In this document: positions 8,296 to 16,833 of the stretch, piece by piece
Layout: each line of letters starts with the position of its first letter
How positions within the stretch are numbered: position 1 is the first letter of the stretch
DNA from: Brevundimonas nasdae
GTDB lineage: Bacteria; Pseudomonadota; Alphaproteobacteria; Caulobacterales; Caulobacteraceae
Assembly (NCBI RefSeq): GCF_016654005.1
Contig: NZ_JAEPWN010000001.1
Location: 124,001 to 188,000 of the forward strand
Length of the DNA: 64,000 bases
Direction: 5' to 3'
Notes under the pieces: model-generated
What the model was told of the DNA's origin: nothing
Seen by the model: the letters and a program-made list of their open reading frames with translations, nothing else
The model's database searches: none
Position numbers and translations under genes: made by a program

Positions 8296-9303
8296 ATGAT
8301 CACGACCCGCACGCCGCTGCGCGTCACCCTGGGGGGCGGCGGCACGGACCTGGAAAGCTATTACCGGCACGACGGCGGCTTCATCTTCGCGATGGCGCTG
8401 GACAAATACATCCGCGTCGTCGCCCACCGTCCGGCCTTCGACGACCGGGTCGTGGTCTATGGACCCCAGCCGGAGGTGTCGCACCGCGCCACCGAGGTGC
8501 AGCACGAACTGGTGCGCGCCGCCCTGATGGCGCACGGCTTTGATGACCGGGTCGAGACGGCGTCTCTGGCCGATATCGCGGGCGGCACGGGGCTGGGCTC
8601 CTCGTCCAGCTTTCTGGTCGGCTTCCTGAACGCTCTGCACGGGCTGAAGGGGCGCAAACCTTCGCCCCAGGCCCTGGCCGAGGAAGCCTGCGATCTTGAG
8701 ATCCGCGTCCTGAACAAGGGCATCGGCAAGCAAGATCAGTATATGGCGGCCTTCGGCGGCCTGACCACGCTGGACATCGCGCCGGACGGTCAGGTGGTGG
8801 TCAAGCGCGTCGATCTGGATGCGGCGGTCGAGGCCGAGTTCATCGAACACACCCACATCTATTACACCGGCCTGCGCCGCGACGCCGCCGTAGTTCTGGC
8901 CGACCAGCACACGGCCATGCTGTCAGAGGCTGCGCCCCGCCGCGAGACGGTCAGCGACAGCCTGGGCTTCATCAAGGACCTGGGCTACCGCATCCGCGAC
9001 GCCTGGACCGCGGGCGATCTGGACGGCTGGGGGCGGATGCTGGACGAGCACTGGACCCAGAAGAAGAAGCTGTCGGGCAAGATCAGCTGGTCCGCCGTCG
9101 ACGACCTCTATGACCATGTGAAGCGCGACCTGGGCGTGACCGGCGGCAAGGTGATCGGGGCGGGCGGCGGCGGTTTCCTGATGCTGTTCCAGCCCGGCGA
9201 CGGCGCCGAGCTTGAGGCCTATATGGCCGCCCAGAACATGCCGCGCCTGCGCTACGGCATCGACCGCACCGGCTCCAGCCAGATGGCGGAAGCGCCGCGA
9301 TGA
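8296..9303 (+). CDS. GHMP kinase, D-glycero-D-manno-heptose 7-phosphate kinase-like (HddA type)
   Basis: The 335-residue protein opens with MITTRTPLRVTLGGGGTDLE, the standard start of heptose/fucose GHMP kinases, and has the phosphate-binding loop GGTGLGSSSS at residues 96-105 and a C-terminal GGKVIGAGGGGFLMLF motif. HddA phosphorylates heptose 7-phosphate at C1. The in-frame Met at 8257 is rejected because 8296 matches the conserved N-terminus exactly. It ends the operon; no nucleotidyltransferase (HddC) gene follows within the window. Confidence 0.83.
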   Translation: MITTRTPLRVTLGGGGTDLESYYRHDGGFIFAMALDKYIRVVAHRPAFDDRVVVYGPQPEVSHRATEVQHELVRAALMAHGFDDRVETASLADIAGGTGLGSSSSFLVGFLNALHGLKGRKPSPQALAEEACDLEIRVLNKGIGKQDQYMAAFGGLTTLDIAPDGQVVVKRVDLDAAVEAEFIEHTHIYYTGLRRDAAVVLADQHTAMLSEAAPRRETVSDSLGFIKDLGYRIRDAWTAGDLDGWGRMLDEHWTQKKKLSGKISWSAVDDLYDHVKRDLGVTGGKVIGAGGGGFLMLFQPGDGAELEAYMAAQNMPRLRYGIDRTGSSQMAEAPR

Positions 9304-10035
9304 TGGTGCGGGCGGGGCGCCAGAAATCTACAGTCGAACCCGTCCTGCGGTGCGGCCCGTCGGCGGCGATGCAGAGACTTTGACAGCGGGCATAGGGGGA
9401 TGCGTTCGACCTTCTGCCCAACCCCGTCAGAGCCGCGAAGACTAGGGCCGCGAAGACTTCTGACGGGGAAACCAGTCATCGCCGACGAATTGCGGCTCGG
9501 GCCGGGTTTCGCCTCCATGAGGATGACGGGCTAGGCTTGCGTCCTGTCATGATTTCTCGCCCTCCAGTTTCCAGCTCGCTGAGGCGATGCAGGACGCCGC
9601 TGTGAATGACGCCGTCCGAGCGACGCGAACGCTGTAAAATTCCATATATTTGAACGCGGTGGAGATTCTCCGCCGTGATTTGAGCCCAGTGCGGCGTGCT
9701 AGAGCTGCCCATGCGATGCATTCGGACGCGTGCAGGTTGCCTTGAAAACTGATGATAACGACAGTATTTCTAAAAAGCTTCACCGTTGACCGCGGCCCTG
9801 TGGTCGCGATGATGGGGATGATCTGACGGGGGCGTCAGTTCGACGACTGACTTAAAGGGGATCACGAATGCGCATCATCCGATGTCGAGACATCGAGGCT
9901 CTGACACGGCTTTAGGCCGGGTTTTCGGCACATCCGCTGTCACCAGCGGCCACGTAACACACGACAGCAGACGGAAGGCGACGGCACGAACCGATCGCCC
10001 GGGCTTGTCATGTTTTCTGTTCAAGGGGATTTTTC
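9304..10035. other. Intergenic stretch without a convincing gene
   Basis: About 730 bp lie between the kinase gene and a TonB receptor gene. The minus-strand frames here (81 and 78 codons) have no recognisable motif and poor codon pattern, and I reject them. Two details can be seen near the receptor: a perfect dyad CGATGTC-GA-GACATCG at 9880-9895, and a 15-codon frame from ATG 9868 with an AAAGGGGA ribosome site. Either could belong to a leader or operator of the receptor gene, but nothing shows this directly. Confidence 0.5.
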
Positions 10036-12513
10036 ATGAGACAATTCACCGGCCATCGCGCCCTTCTGTTCGCCGCCGCATCGACAGCGGTTCTGACGAT
10101 CGCGACCGGCGCCGCCGCCCAAAGCGCAGGCGCGCCCAGCGCCTCTGATGTTGACGAAGTCGTCGTCACCGGCACGCGCGTTCCGGGCCGCACCCGTCTG
10201 GACACCCTGGTGCCCGTCGACGTCGTCACCAGCGAAGCGCTGCAGCAGCGCGGCACGACCGAACTGGCGTCGCAGTTGGCCGTCGCCGTGCCGTCCATCG
10301 CCTTCCCGCGCCCGTCGCTGACCGACGGCACGGACTCGGTGCGTCCGGCGACCCTGCGCGGACAGGGACCGGACCAGACCCTGGTGCTGGTGAACGGCAT
10401 CCGCCGCCACGTCTCGGCCCAGGTGAACACCAACGGCACGGTCGGGCGCGGCTCGGCCCCGGTCGATCTGAACGCCATCCCCAGTTCGGCCCTGGACCGG
10501 GTTGAAGTGCTGCGCGACGGCGCATCGGCCCAATACGGCTCGGACGCCATTGCGGGCGTGATCAACCTGCGTCTGCGCGAAGCCTCCAGCGGCGGCGGGG
10601 CCTCGGCGACCTATGGTTCGTATCTCTCCAGCGTGAACCTGCCCAATGCGGGCAAGAAGGACTTCACCGACGGCAAGCAACTGACGGTTTCGGCCTGGCA
10701 GGGCTTCGCCCTGGGCGCCGACGGCTTCCTGACGGTGTCGGCGGAATACCGCGACCGCGACTACAGCAACCGCGCGGACCTGAACCCGACCGCCGTGCCG
10801 CAGCGGATCACGGGCCGATTCGGCGACCCGGAAAGCACCGACTGGTCGATCTACGCCAACGCCGGAAAGCCGCTGAACGCCAGTTGGTCGGCCTATGGCT
10901 GGGCGGGCTATCAGGAGCGTTCGGCCCTGTCGGCGGCCAGCTATCGCAATCCGCTGACCCAGCCGACGCAGAGCGTGCCGGAAATCTTCCCGGACGGCTA
11001 TCTGCCGCTGATCGGCGTGGACACCCAGGACCTGACGGCCAACGGCGGCGTGCGCGGACAGGCGGGCGGCTTCGATATCGACGTCAGCCTGGGCTATGGC
11101 CGCAACGCGCTGGACTACAGCGTCCACGACACCATCAACGCCTCATACGGCGCCCAGTCCAAGACCGACTTCTACGCCGGTTCGGTGACCTATGACCAAC
11201 TGGTGTTCGGCATCGACGCCAACCGCGCCTATGAGGTGGGTCTGGCCGGTCCGTTGAACGTGGCCTTTGGTCTGGAGGCCCGCCGCGAAACCTATGAGAT
11301 CGGCGCGGGCGAGCCCCAGTCGTATGATCGCGGCCCGGTGGCGGGCAAGGGGTCGGCGTCGCAGGGCTATGGCGGTTTCGCGCCCTCCAACGTCCTGTCC
11401 AAGAACCGCAGCAATGTCGGCGTCTATCTCGATGTCGAAGGCGAACTGGTCGAGAACTTCACCGCCTCGGCGGCCTTGCGGTACGAAAACTACTCGGACT
11501 TCGGCGACACCCTGACGGGCAAGGTCGCCGGGCGCTACGACTTCAATCCGCACCTGGCCGTGCGCGGCGCGGTGTCGACGGGCTTCCGTGCGCCCAGCCT
11601 GCAGCAGCAGTATTTCACCCAGACCTCGATCACCCTGGTGCCGCCTGCGACGCCGGGCGGTCCGACCACCTTCACCGAATCCGGCACCTTCCCCTCCAAC
11701 AGCGTCATCGGGCGCGCACTGGGTGGAACGGATCTGGAGCCGGAAACCTCGGTCAACTATTCGCTGGGCACCGTGTGGCGCTACGGCGGGTTCGAGCTGA
11801 CCATCGACGCCTATCAGATCAATGTCGAAGACCGGATCATCCTGTCGGGTCTGCTCAGCGGCAACCGCACGGCGGCGGCGGGAACCAACGCCAAGATCAT
11901 CGCTGATCTGCTGGACTCGGTGCCGGGCGGCGCCACCTCGGCCCGCTTCTTCATCAACGGCGTCGACAGCAAGACCAAGGGCATCGACATCGTCGGCCGC
12001 TATCGCTGGAACAGCGCCGATGTCGGCCGGTTCGACTTCACGGTCGCGGGCAACATCAATGACTTCAAGGTCACCCGCTACCCGACGACGCGCACCTTCT
12101 CCTCGACCACGGTCCTGCCGCAGGAGGTCGATCTGTTCGACCGCCGCGAGCGCGTCCGCTTCGAGCGGGGCGTGCCGCAGTGGAAGGTCAACTTCCAGAC
12201 GGACTGGAGCTATGAGGCGTTCGGCGTGACGGCCCGCACCACCTTCTATGGCGACACCCTGAACGCAGGCACGCCTGCGGATGGCAGCGGCGACGTGCGC
12301 ACGGGCGTGCGCGGCGTGGTCGATCTGGAGGGACGCTACACCCTGTCGAACGGCGTGGTGCTGGCCCTGGGCGCGGACAATCTGCTGGACACCTATCCGA
12401 AGAAGACGCCGGCCGCCTTCCTGGGGTCGACGGGCGGTTCGCCCTATTCGTCCTTCTCGCCTTTCGGCTTCAACGGGCGGTTCGTCTATGGCCGCGTCAG
12501 CGTGAAGTGGTGA
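10036..12513 (+). CDS. TonB-dependent outer-membrane receptor
   Basis: The 825-residue precursor has a signal peptide (about residues 1-29, ending GAAAQS), a TonB-box-like DEVVVTGTRV near 39-48, a plug domain with TLRGQGPDQTLVLVNGIRRH and RVEVLRDGASAQYGSDAIAGVINL, and a 22-strand barrel ending in an aromatic Trp (VSVKW). Such receptors import scarce ligands (siderophores, sugars, cofactors) using TonB energy. The start follows an AAGGGGA site at about 10022. It lacks an STN domain, so it is not a transcriptional transducer. Ligand cannot be told from sequence. Confidence 0.92.
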   Translation: MRQFTGHRALLFAAASTAVLTIATGAAAQSAGAPSASDVDEVVVTGTRVPGRTRLDTLVPVDVVTSEALQQRGTTELASQLAVAVPSIAFPRPSLTDGTDSVRPATLRGQGPDQTLVLVNGIRRHVSAQVNTNGTVGRGSAPVDLNAIPSSALDRVEVLRDGASAQYGSDAIAGVINLRLREASSGGGASATYGSYLSSVNLPNAGKKDFTDGKQLTVSAWQGFALGADGFLTVSAEYRDRDYSNRADLNPTAVPQRITGRFGDPESTDWSIYANAGKPLNASWSAYGWAGYQERSALSAASYRNPLTQPTQSVPEIFPDGYLPLIGVDTQDLTANGGVRGQAGGFDIDVSLGYGRNALDYSVHDTINASYGAQSKTDFYAGSVTYDQLVFGIDANRAYEVGLAGPLNVAFGLEARRETYEIGAGEPQSYDRGPVAGKGSASQGYGGFAPSNVLSKNRSNVGVYLDVEGELVENFTASAALRYENYSDFGDTLTGKVAGRYDFNPHLAVRGAVSTGFRAPSLQQQYFTQTSITLVPPATPGGPTTFTESGTFPSNSVIGRALGGTDLEPETSVNYSLGTVWRYGGFELTIDAYQINVEDRIILSGLLSGNRTAAAGTNAKIIADLLDSVPGGATSARFFINGVDSKTKGIDIVGRYRWNSADVGRFDFTVAGNINDFKVTRYPTTRTFSSTTVLPQEVDLFDRRERVRFERGVPQWKVNFQTDWSYEAFGVTARTTFYGDTLNAGTPADGSGDVRTGVRGVVDLEGRYTLSNGVVLALGADNLLDTYPKKTPAAFLGSTGGSPYSSFSPFGFNGRFVYGRVSVKW

Positions 12514-12519
12514 TTGCGG

Positions 12520-12555
12520 GCGCGGGGGGCGGGTTTCGGTCCGCCCCCTGCGCGC
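12520..12555. terminator. Bidirectional terminator-like hairpin between convergent genes
   Basis: A GC-rich stem (GGGGGCGG paired with CCGCCCCC, extended by GCGC with a small bulge) around loop GTTTCGGT sits in the 43-bp gap between the receptor and histidine-kinase gene ends. There is no long T-tract on either side, so efficiency is uncertain. Confidence 0.5.
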
Positions 12556-12556
12556 C

Positions 12557-14539
12557 TCAGCCCAGCCATTTGGACAGGACGGCCAGTAGCAGCGGCATCT
12601 GAAGCGGCTTGGCCAGATGGTCGTCCATCCCGGCGGCCCGGCAGTGGGCGATCTGCTCCGGCTGGACATTGGCGGTCAGGGCGATGACGGGGATGCGGCG
12701 GTCGCCGGGGGCTTCCAGACGACGGATCTCGCGCGTGGCGGTCAGGCCGTCCATCACCGGCATCTGCACGTCCATCAGCACCAGATCATAGGCGCCGGAC
12801 CGCAGGGCGTTCAGCGCCTCTGCGCCATTGTCGACCGTGGTCGCCTGGACGCCCAGCTTGGTCAGGATTGTCGAGAACAGCTCGCGGTTGGCCTGGGTGT
12901 CGTCCACCACCAGAATGCGCGGCTGACCCTTCAGGCCGCCGATCTCATCCCTAAGGGGCGCGGCGGCCCCGACGCTGAGCGGCAGGCCGACCTCGAACGA
13001 GAAGGTCGACCCCTCGCCCAGCTGGCTGACCGCCGACAGACGGCCGCCCATCGCCTCGACCAGACATCTGGAGATCGCCAGCCCCAGGCCGGTGCCGCCG
13101 TACAGGCGCGTGGTCGAGGGGTCCGCCTGGGCGAAACGCTCGAACACATTGGCCAGGGTGTCCGGCGTCATGCCTATGCCGGTGTCGGTCACCGTGATCT
13201 TCAGGCGCCAGTCGTCATGATCGCCCGGATGTCCCCCCACGTGCAGGCAGACCGCGCCCTGGGCCGTGAACTTGGCGGCGTTGCCCAGCAGGTTCAGCAG
13301 CACCTGACGCAGCCGCCCTTCGTCGCCCAGCAGAGAGGCGGGCAGGGCGGGGTCGACGGCGACCTGCAGCGCCAGTCCCTTGGCGGCGCACTGGGTCTCG
13401 ATGATCTCCCTGACGTCGTCGGTCAACTGGACCGGATTGAAAGGGCGGGGGTCCAGGTCGATGGCCCCCTTCTCCAGCTTGGAATAGTCCAGCACGTCGT
13501 TGATGACGGCCAGCAGCGCCTTCGACGCCGTGGCGATGCGGTGGACATAGCCGCGCTCCGTCTCCGGCAGGGCCTTGCTGGAGGTCAGCAGGTTGGAGAA
13601 GCCCAGAACGCTGGTCAGGGGCGTGCGCAGTTCGTGGCTCATGTTGGCCAGGAACTCGCTCTTGGCGGCGGCGGCGCTTTCGGCCCGCTCCTTGGCCTCG
13701 CGCAGTTCGGCCTCCATCGCCTTGCGGTCGCTGATGTCGCGGATGACGACGATGGCGTCTTCACGCCCGTGTTGCGCGTTGACGGTGGCCCTGAAGGTGC
13801 ACTCGACCCAGATGACCGTGCCGTCGCGGTGGACGGCGCGGTGCTCCAGACGATTCTGCTCGCCCGTTCTCAGCGCGTCCTGGATCGCCTTGCTGACCTT
13901 CCTGCGGTCGGGCGGATAGACGTAGTCGAGCGGATCGCCCGACATCTCCTCCAGTGTCCAGCCCAACAGATTATAGATGGCGGGCGAGATGTATTTGCTT
14001 GTGCCGTCGGGCCGGACGCGGGTGATGACGTCGGCGACGTTGTCGGCCAGCAGCTTGTAGCGCGCCTCATCCTTGCGGGCCTGGATCACCTGCTGCTCCA
14101 GGTCGGTGATGTCGGTCACCGCGCCGAAGATGGCCTTCAGGGCGCCGTCTGGGGCCAGTTCAGGGCGCGCCTGGACCATGACGTGCCTTTGCACGCCGTC
14201 GTGCCGGTTCAGGCGCAGGCGGTAATGTTGTTCTTGTCCGGTGGCGACCACCTGCTGGATCGCCGCAGCCATCCGGGCGCGGTCCTCCTCTGGAAACATG
14301 GTGCGGAAGGTTTCAAGACTGGGCTCGCCGTCCGCCGGGTTCAGCCCGTGCAGCCGAAAGGTCGTGTCGGTCCATTTGATCGCGCGGGTGGCCCAGTCGA
14401 TGCGCCAGTGGCCCACCCCCGCCATGTCCAGGACCGCCAGCCGCTCGTCGCACAGGCAGTCCCGCGCGACCTCCTCACGCTGTTCGTCCCCGTCAGGCGA
14501 TGCCTTAATGGGGTCCATACTGCTGTGAATGGGGGACAT
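12557..14539 (-). CDS. Hybrid PAS sensor histidine kinase with receiver domain
   Basis: This 660-residue soluble kinase has two PAS/PAC units (about 33-150 and 158-275), a HisKA domain with MSHELRTP (His302), an HATPase domain with N-box NLLGNAAKF (Asn420), TDTGIGM and GGTGLGL, and a C-terminal receiver with DD546-547, phosphoacceptor Asp590 (LVLMDVQMPVMDG) and Lys644. No membrane segments are seen, so it senses a cytoplasmic signal through the PAS domains. The partner response regulator is not adjacent. The first Met is taken; Met8 is an equally possible start. Confidence 0.92.
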   Translation of the reverse strand: MSPIHSSMDPIKASPDGDEQREEVARDCLCDERLAVLDMAGVGHWRIDWATRAIKWTDTTFRLHGLNPADGEPSLETFRTMFPEEDRARMAAAIQQVVATGQEQHYRLRLNRHDGVQRHVMVQARPELAPDGALKAIFGAVTDITDLEQQVIQARKDEARYKLLADNVADVITRVRPDGTSKYISPAIYNLLGWTLEEMSGDPLDYVYPPDRRKVSKAIQDALRTGEQNRLEHRAVHRDGTVIWVECTFRATVNAQHGREDAIVVIRDISDRKAMEAELREAKERAESAAAAKSEFLANMSHELRTPLTSVLGFSNLLTSSKALPETERGYVHRIATASKALLAVINDVLDYSKLEKGAIDLDPRPFNPVQLTDDVREIIETQCAAKGLALQVAVDPALPASLLGDEGRLRQVLLNLLGNAAKFTAQGAVCLHVGGHPGDHDDWRLKITVTDTGIGMTPDTLANVFERFAQADPSTTRLYGGTGLGLAISRCLVEAMGGRLSAVSQLGEGSTFSFEVGLPLSVGAAAPLRDEIGGLKGQPRILVVDDTQANRELFSTILTKLGVQATTVDNGAEALNALRSGAYDLVLMDVQMPVMDGLTATREIRRLEAPGDRRIPVIALTANVQPEQIAHCRAAGMDDHLAKPLQMPLLLAVLSKWLG

Positions 14540-14652
14540 CGCGATACTCCGGCGATTGCCGGGCTATCAATCTCCGGCAAATTCTTTGTTACCGAAACGG
14601 GCTGGCGCCGATCAGCGCACGAATATTTTACTCTTTGGGCGGGTCATGCGGC

Positions 14653-16302
14653 TCAGCTTGCGGGTGGTTCGCCGGGCGCCTCGCCCAGGGCGCGCACGTT
14701 CAGGGGCTCGGGTCTGCGGCTGGCCTGCAAAGGCAGGTCTGGCACAAGCAGGGTGGCGGCGAAGCCCAGCAGACAGACGATGAACCCGGCGAAGATGACG
14801 CCCAGGATGGCGCTGCTGACCGCCTCCCGCACTTCGGGATCGACGGCGACGGGGGCGCCGTTCCGGGTCGACTGATGGGCCTCGACCGCCATCCGCTCCA
14901 GTTCGGCCAGCGACAGGGTGCGGACCTGGGCGGTCGGTTCGGCGTTCGGGGCGGTCTTCATCGGGGCGGCCAGATTGTGGGTCAGGACAGCGCCGAAGAC
15001 CGCCACCCCGACGGTCGACCCGACCTGACGGAAGAACTGGCCCGCGCTGGTCACCACGCCCAGCTTGTCGCGCGGCACGGCGTTCTGGGTCGCCAGGTTG
15101 AACACGCTCTGCGCCGGGCCAAGCCCCAGACCCAGCAGGGTCACGCGCCACATGATGTCGAACAGGCCTGCGTCCGACGGCGTCTGCGACAGCAGGAAGG
15201 CGGCGAACGCCGTCAGGGCCGCGCCTGCGACCATGACCATCTTGTAGCGGCCGATCCTGTTGACCAGGAAGCCGCTGGCCGTCGCGGTCAGGATCAGGCC
15301 CAGCGTCAGCGGCGTCATGGCCAGTCCGCTGGTGGTCGCCGCCAGACCCAGACCCGTCTGCAGATAAAGCGGCAGGAAGGACACCATGCCCATGAAGGCC
15401 ATGAACATCAAAAAGGCCGCCAGGTTGGCCGTGGCGAAGGTGCGGTTCTTGAACAGGTCCAGCGATATGATGGGGTTGCCGACCCGCGCCTCCACGATCA
15501 GGAAGACGACCAGCGACGCCGCAGCCAGGGCGAACAGGCCCAGGATGTGCGGCGCATTCCAGCCCGCCATGCCGCCCCAGCTCAGGGCCAGCAGCAGGGG
15601 CACGAAGGTGGTGATCAGAAGCGCGGCCCCGGCGAAGTCGATCTTGCCGCCCACACGATGTGTCAGGCGCGGCATCTTCACCAGGATCATGAACAGGGCC
15701 AGGCCCGCCAGCGGCAGGTTGATGTAGAAGACCCAGCGCCAGCCCGCGACCTCGTAGCCCAGCAGATGGGCGGTCGGCAGGTCGGTGAAGAAGCCGCCGA
15801 TCAGGGGGCCGATCACGCTGGCCAGACCGAAGGTGGAGCCGAACAGGCCGCCCAGCTTGGCCCGCTCACGCGGCGGGAACAGATCGGCGATGACGGCGAA
15901 GGCCGAGGTGATCAGGGCGGCGCCGCCCAGACCCTGAATGGCGCGGAAGACGATCAGCTGGACCATGCCGCCGCCCAGCAGCGGCAGGTCGCCGAACTCG
16001 CCCGACAGCCCGCACAGCACCGAGCCGATGATGAAGATGGCGATGCCCACCACCAGGATCGGCTTGCGGCCATAGATGTCCGACAGCTTGCCATAGATCG
16101 GCACCATGACCGTCGAGGCCAGCAGATAGGCGGTGGTCACCCAGGGATAGAGCTCAAGCCCCGAAAGCTGGGCCACGATCCGCGGCATGGCGGTCGAGAC
16201 GATGGTCTGGTCCAGCGCGGACAACAGGAAGACGATCATCAACCCGATCAGGGTCACGCGCTTTTCGAGAGGCGAGAAGGTCTGGGGTTCGCTGTGCGTC
16301 AT
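14653..16302 (-). CDS. DHA2-family MFS multidrug efflux transporter
   Basis: About 549 residues with fourteen predicted membrane helices. Motif ALDQTIVSTAMPRI in helix 1 and the loop motif GKLSDIYGRKPIL are typical of the EmrB/QacA (DHA2) drug:proton antiporters. There is no adjacent EmrA-type adaptor. The open frame extends to 16392, but the first 30 residues are unlike the family; MTHSEPQTF at 16302 or MCGVM at 16314 is the likely start, and no strong ribosome site decides between them. Confidence 0.87.
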   Translation of the reverse strand: MTHSEPQTFSPLEKRVTLIGLMIVFLLSALDQTIVSTAMPRIVAQLSGLELYPWVTTAYLLASTVMVPIYGKLSDIYGRKPILVVGIAIFIIGSVLCGLSGEFGDLPLLGGGMVQLIVFRAIQGLGGAALITSAFAVIADLFPPRERAKLGGLFGSTFGLASVIGPLIGGFFTDLPTAHLLGYEVAGWRWVFYINLPLAGLALFMILVKMPRLTHRVGGKIDFAGAALLITTFVPLLLALSWGGMAGWNAPHILGLFALAAASLVVFLIVEARVGNPIISLDLFKNRTFATANLAAFLMFMAFMGMVSFLPLYLQTGLGLAATTSGLAMTPLTLGLILTATASGFLVNRIGRYKMVMVAGAALTAFAAFLLSQTPSDAGLFDIMWRVTLLGLGLGPAQSVFNLATQNAVPRDKLGVVTSAGQFFRQVGSTVGVAVFGAVLTHNLAAPMKTAPNAEPTAQVRTLSLAELERMAVEAHQSTRNGAPVAVDPEVREAVSSAILGVIFAGFIVCLLGFAATLLVPDLPLQASRRPEPLNVRALGEAPGEPPAS

Positions 16303-16403
16303 GACGCCGCACATGACGCAGGTTTTTGGTCTTGTCCATGAAATGCCATCTTCTGGAACCGGCCCGGCATCGAATCGTTCGTCTCCCATCAAGGAGAGAC
16401 GAC

Positions 16404-16577
16404 ATGCTGAAATGGGCTTTGATTTTTGCGGTGATCGCCATCGTCGCCGGTCTGCTGGGCTTTGGCGGCATTGCAGGGGCGGCGGCGGGCATCGCCAAGT
16501 TCCTGGCGGTGCTGGCGTTGATCGTCTTCGCCGTGTTCCTGATCCTGGGCTTCACGGTGGCCAAGAAGGTCACCTGA
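16404..16577 (+). CDS. DUF1328 small membrane protein (YtjA family)
   Basis: The 57-residue product [20 protein letters not shown]... has two hydrophobic helices with the conserved [18 protein letters not shown] pattern of DUF1328 proteins, which are tiny inner-membrane proteins of unknown function. AAGGAGAG at 16391-16398 gives an ideal spacing to ATG 16404, which settles the start against the longer frame from 16326. It is divergent from the MFS gene and followed by a terminator hairpin. Confidence 0.85.
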   Translation: MLKWALIFAVIAIVAGLLGFGGIAGAAAGIAKFLAVLALIVFAVFLILGFTVAKKVT

Positions 16578-16600
16578 TCGGGACCGGATTCTGATCGTCG

Positions 16601-16634
16601 GACGGCGGCTCGCAAGGGCCGCCGTCTTGCGTTT
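16601..16634 (+). terminator. Rho-independent-type terminator after the DUF1328 gene
   Basis: A perfect 9-bp stem GACGGCGGC / GCCGCCGTC with loop TCGCAAGG is followed by TTGCGTTT, a weak T-rich tail. It starts 24 bp after the stop codon. Confidence 0.6.
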
Positions 16635-16678
16635 GACGCCTAGCCTAATCGATATTCGTGTGGCTGATCTCTCAGATT

Positions 16679-16807
16679 GTCATTCCGGGGCTGAGCGAAG
16701 CGATGAACCCGGAACCCAGGGCTACGGTCGCGCCCCTTAAACGCATCCCCCCGCCGGATGAGAGTCTCCTGGGTTCCGGGTTCGCCCTGCGGACGCCCCG
16801 GAATGAC
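16679..16807. repeat. Palindromic intergenic repeat element, copy 1
   Basis: A 129-bp element has outer arms GTCATTCCGGGG / CCCCGGAATGAC and inner arms AACCCGGAACCCAGG / CCTGGGTTCCGGGTT, around a ~45-bp central loop. It fills the gap between the DUF1328 gene and a convergent TonB receptor. A second copy lies at 52996-53122. It codes for nothing and could fold into a long hairpin in RNA, like REP/MITE-type elements. Confidence 0.85.
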
Positions 16808-16833
16808 GCTTGTGGGACGAAGCTCGACTGGCT

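Noticed and set aside
9476..9783. Two minus-strand frames of 81 and 78 codons in the 9.3-10.0 kb gap
   Set aside because: They overlap each other in different frames, lack ribosome sites and show no family features.
12617..14875. A 752-codon plus-strand open frame opposite the histidine kinase gene
   Set aside because: It is a high-GC antisense shadow; its translation is low-complexity Gln/Arg/Asp/Gly-rich with no motif, while the minus-strand frame has complete kinase and receiver domains.
14635..16341. A 568-codon plus-strand open frame opposite the MFS transporter
   Set aside because: The translation is a run of Gln/His/Arg/Asp typical of antisense to a membrane protein in GC-rich DNA.
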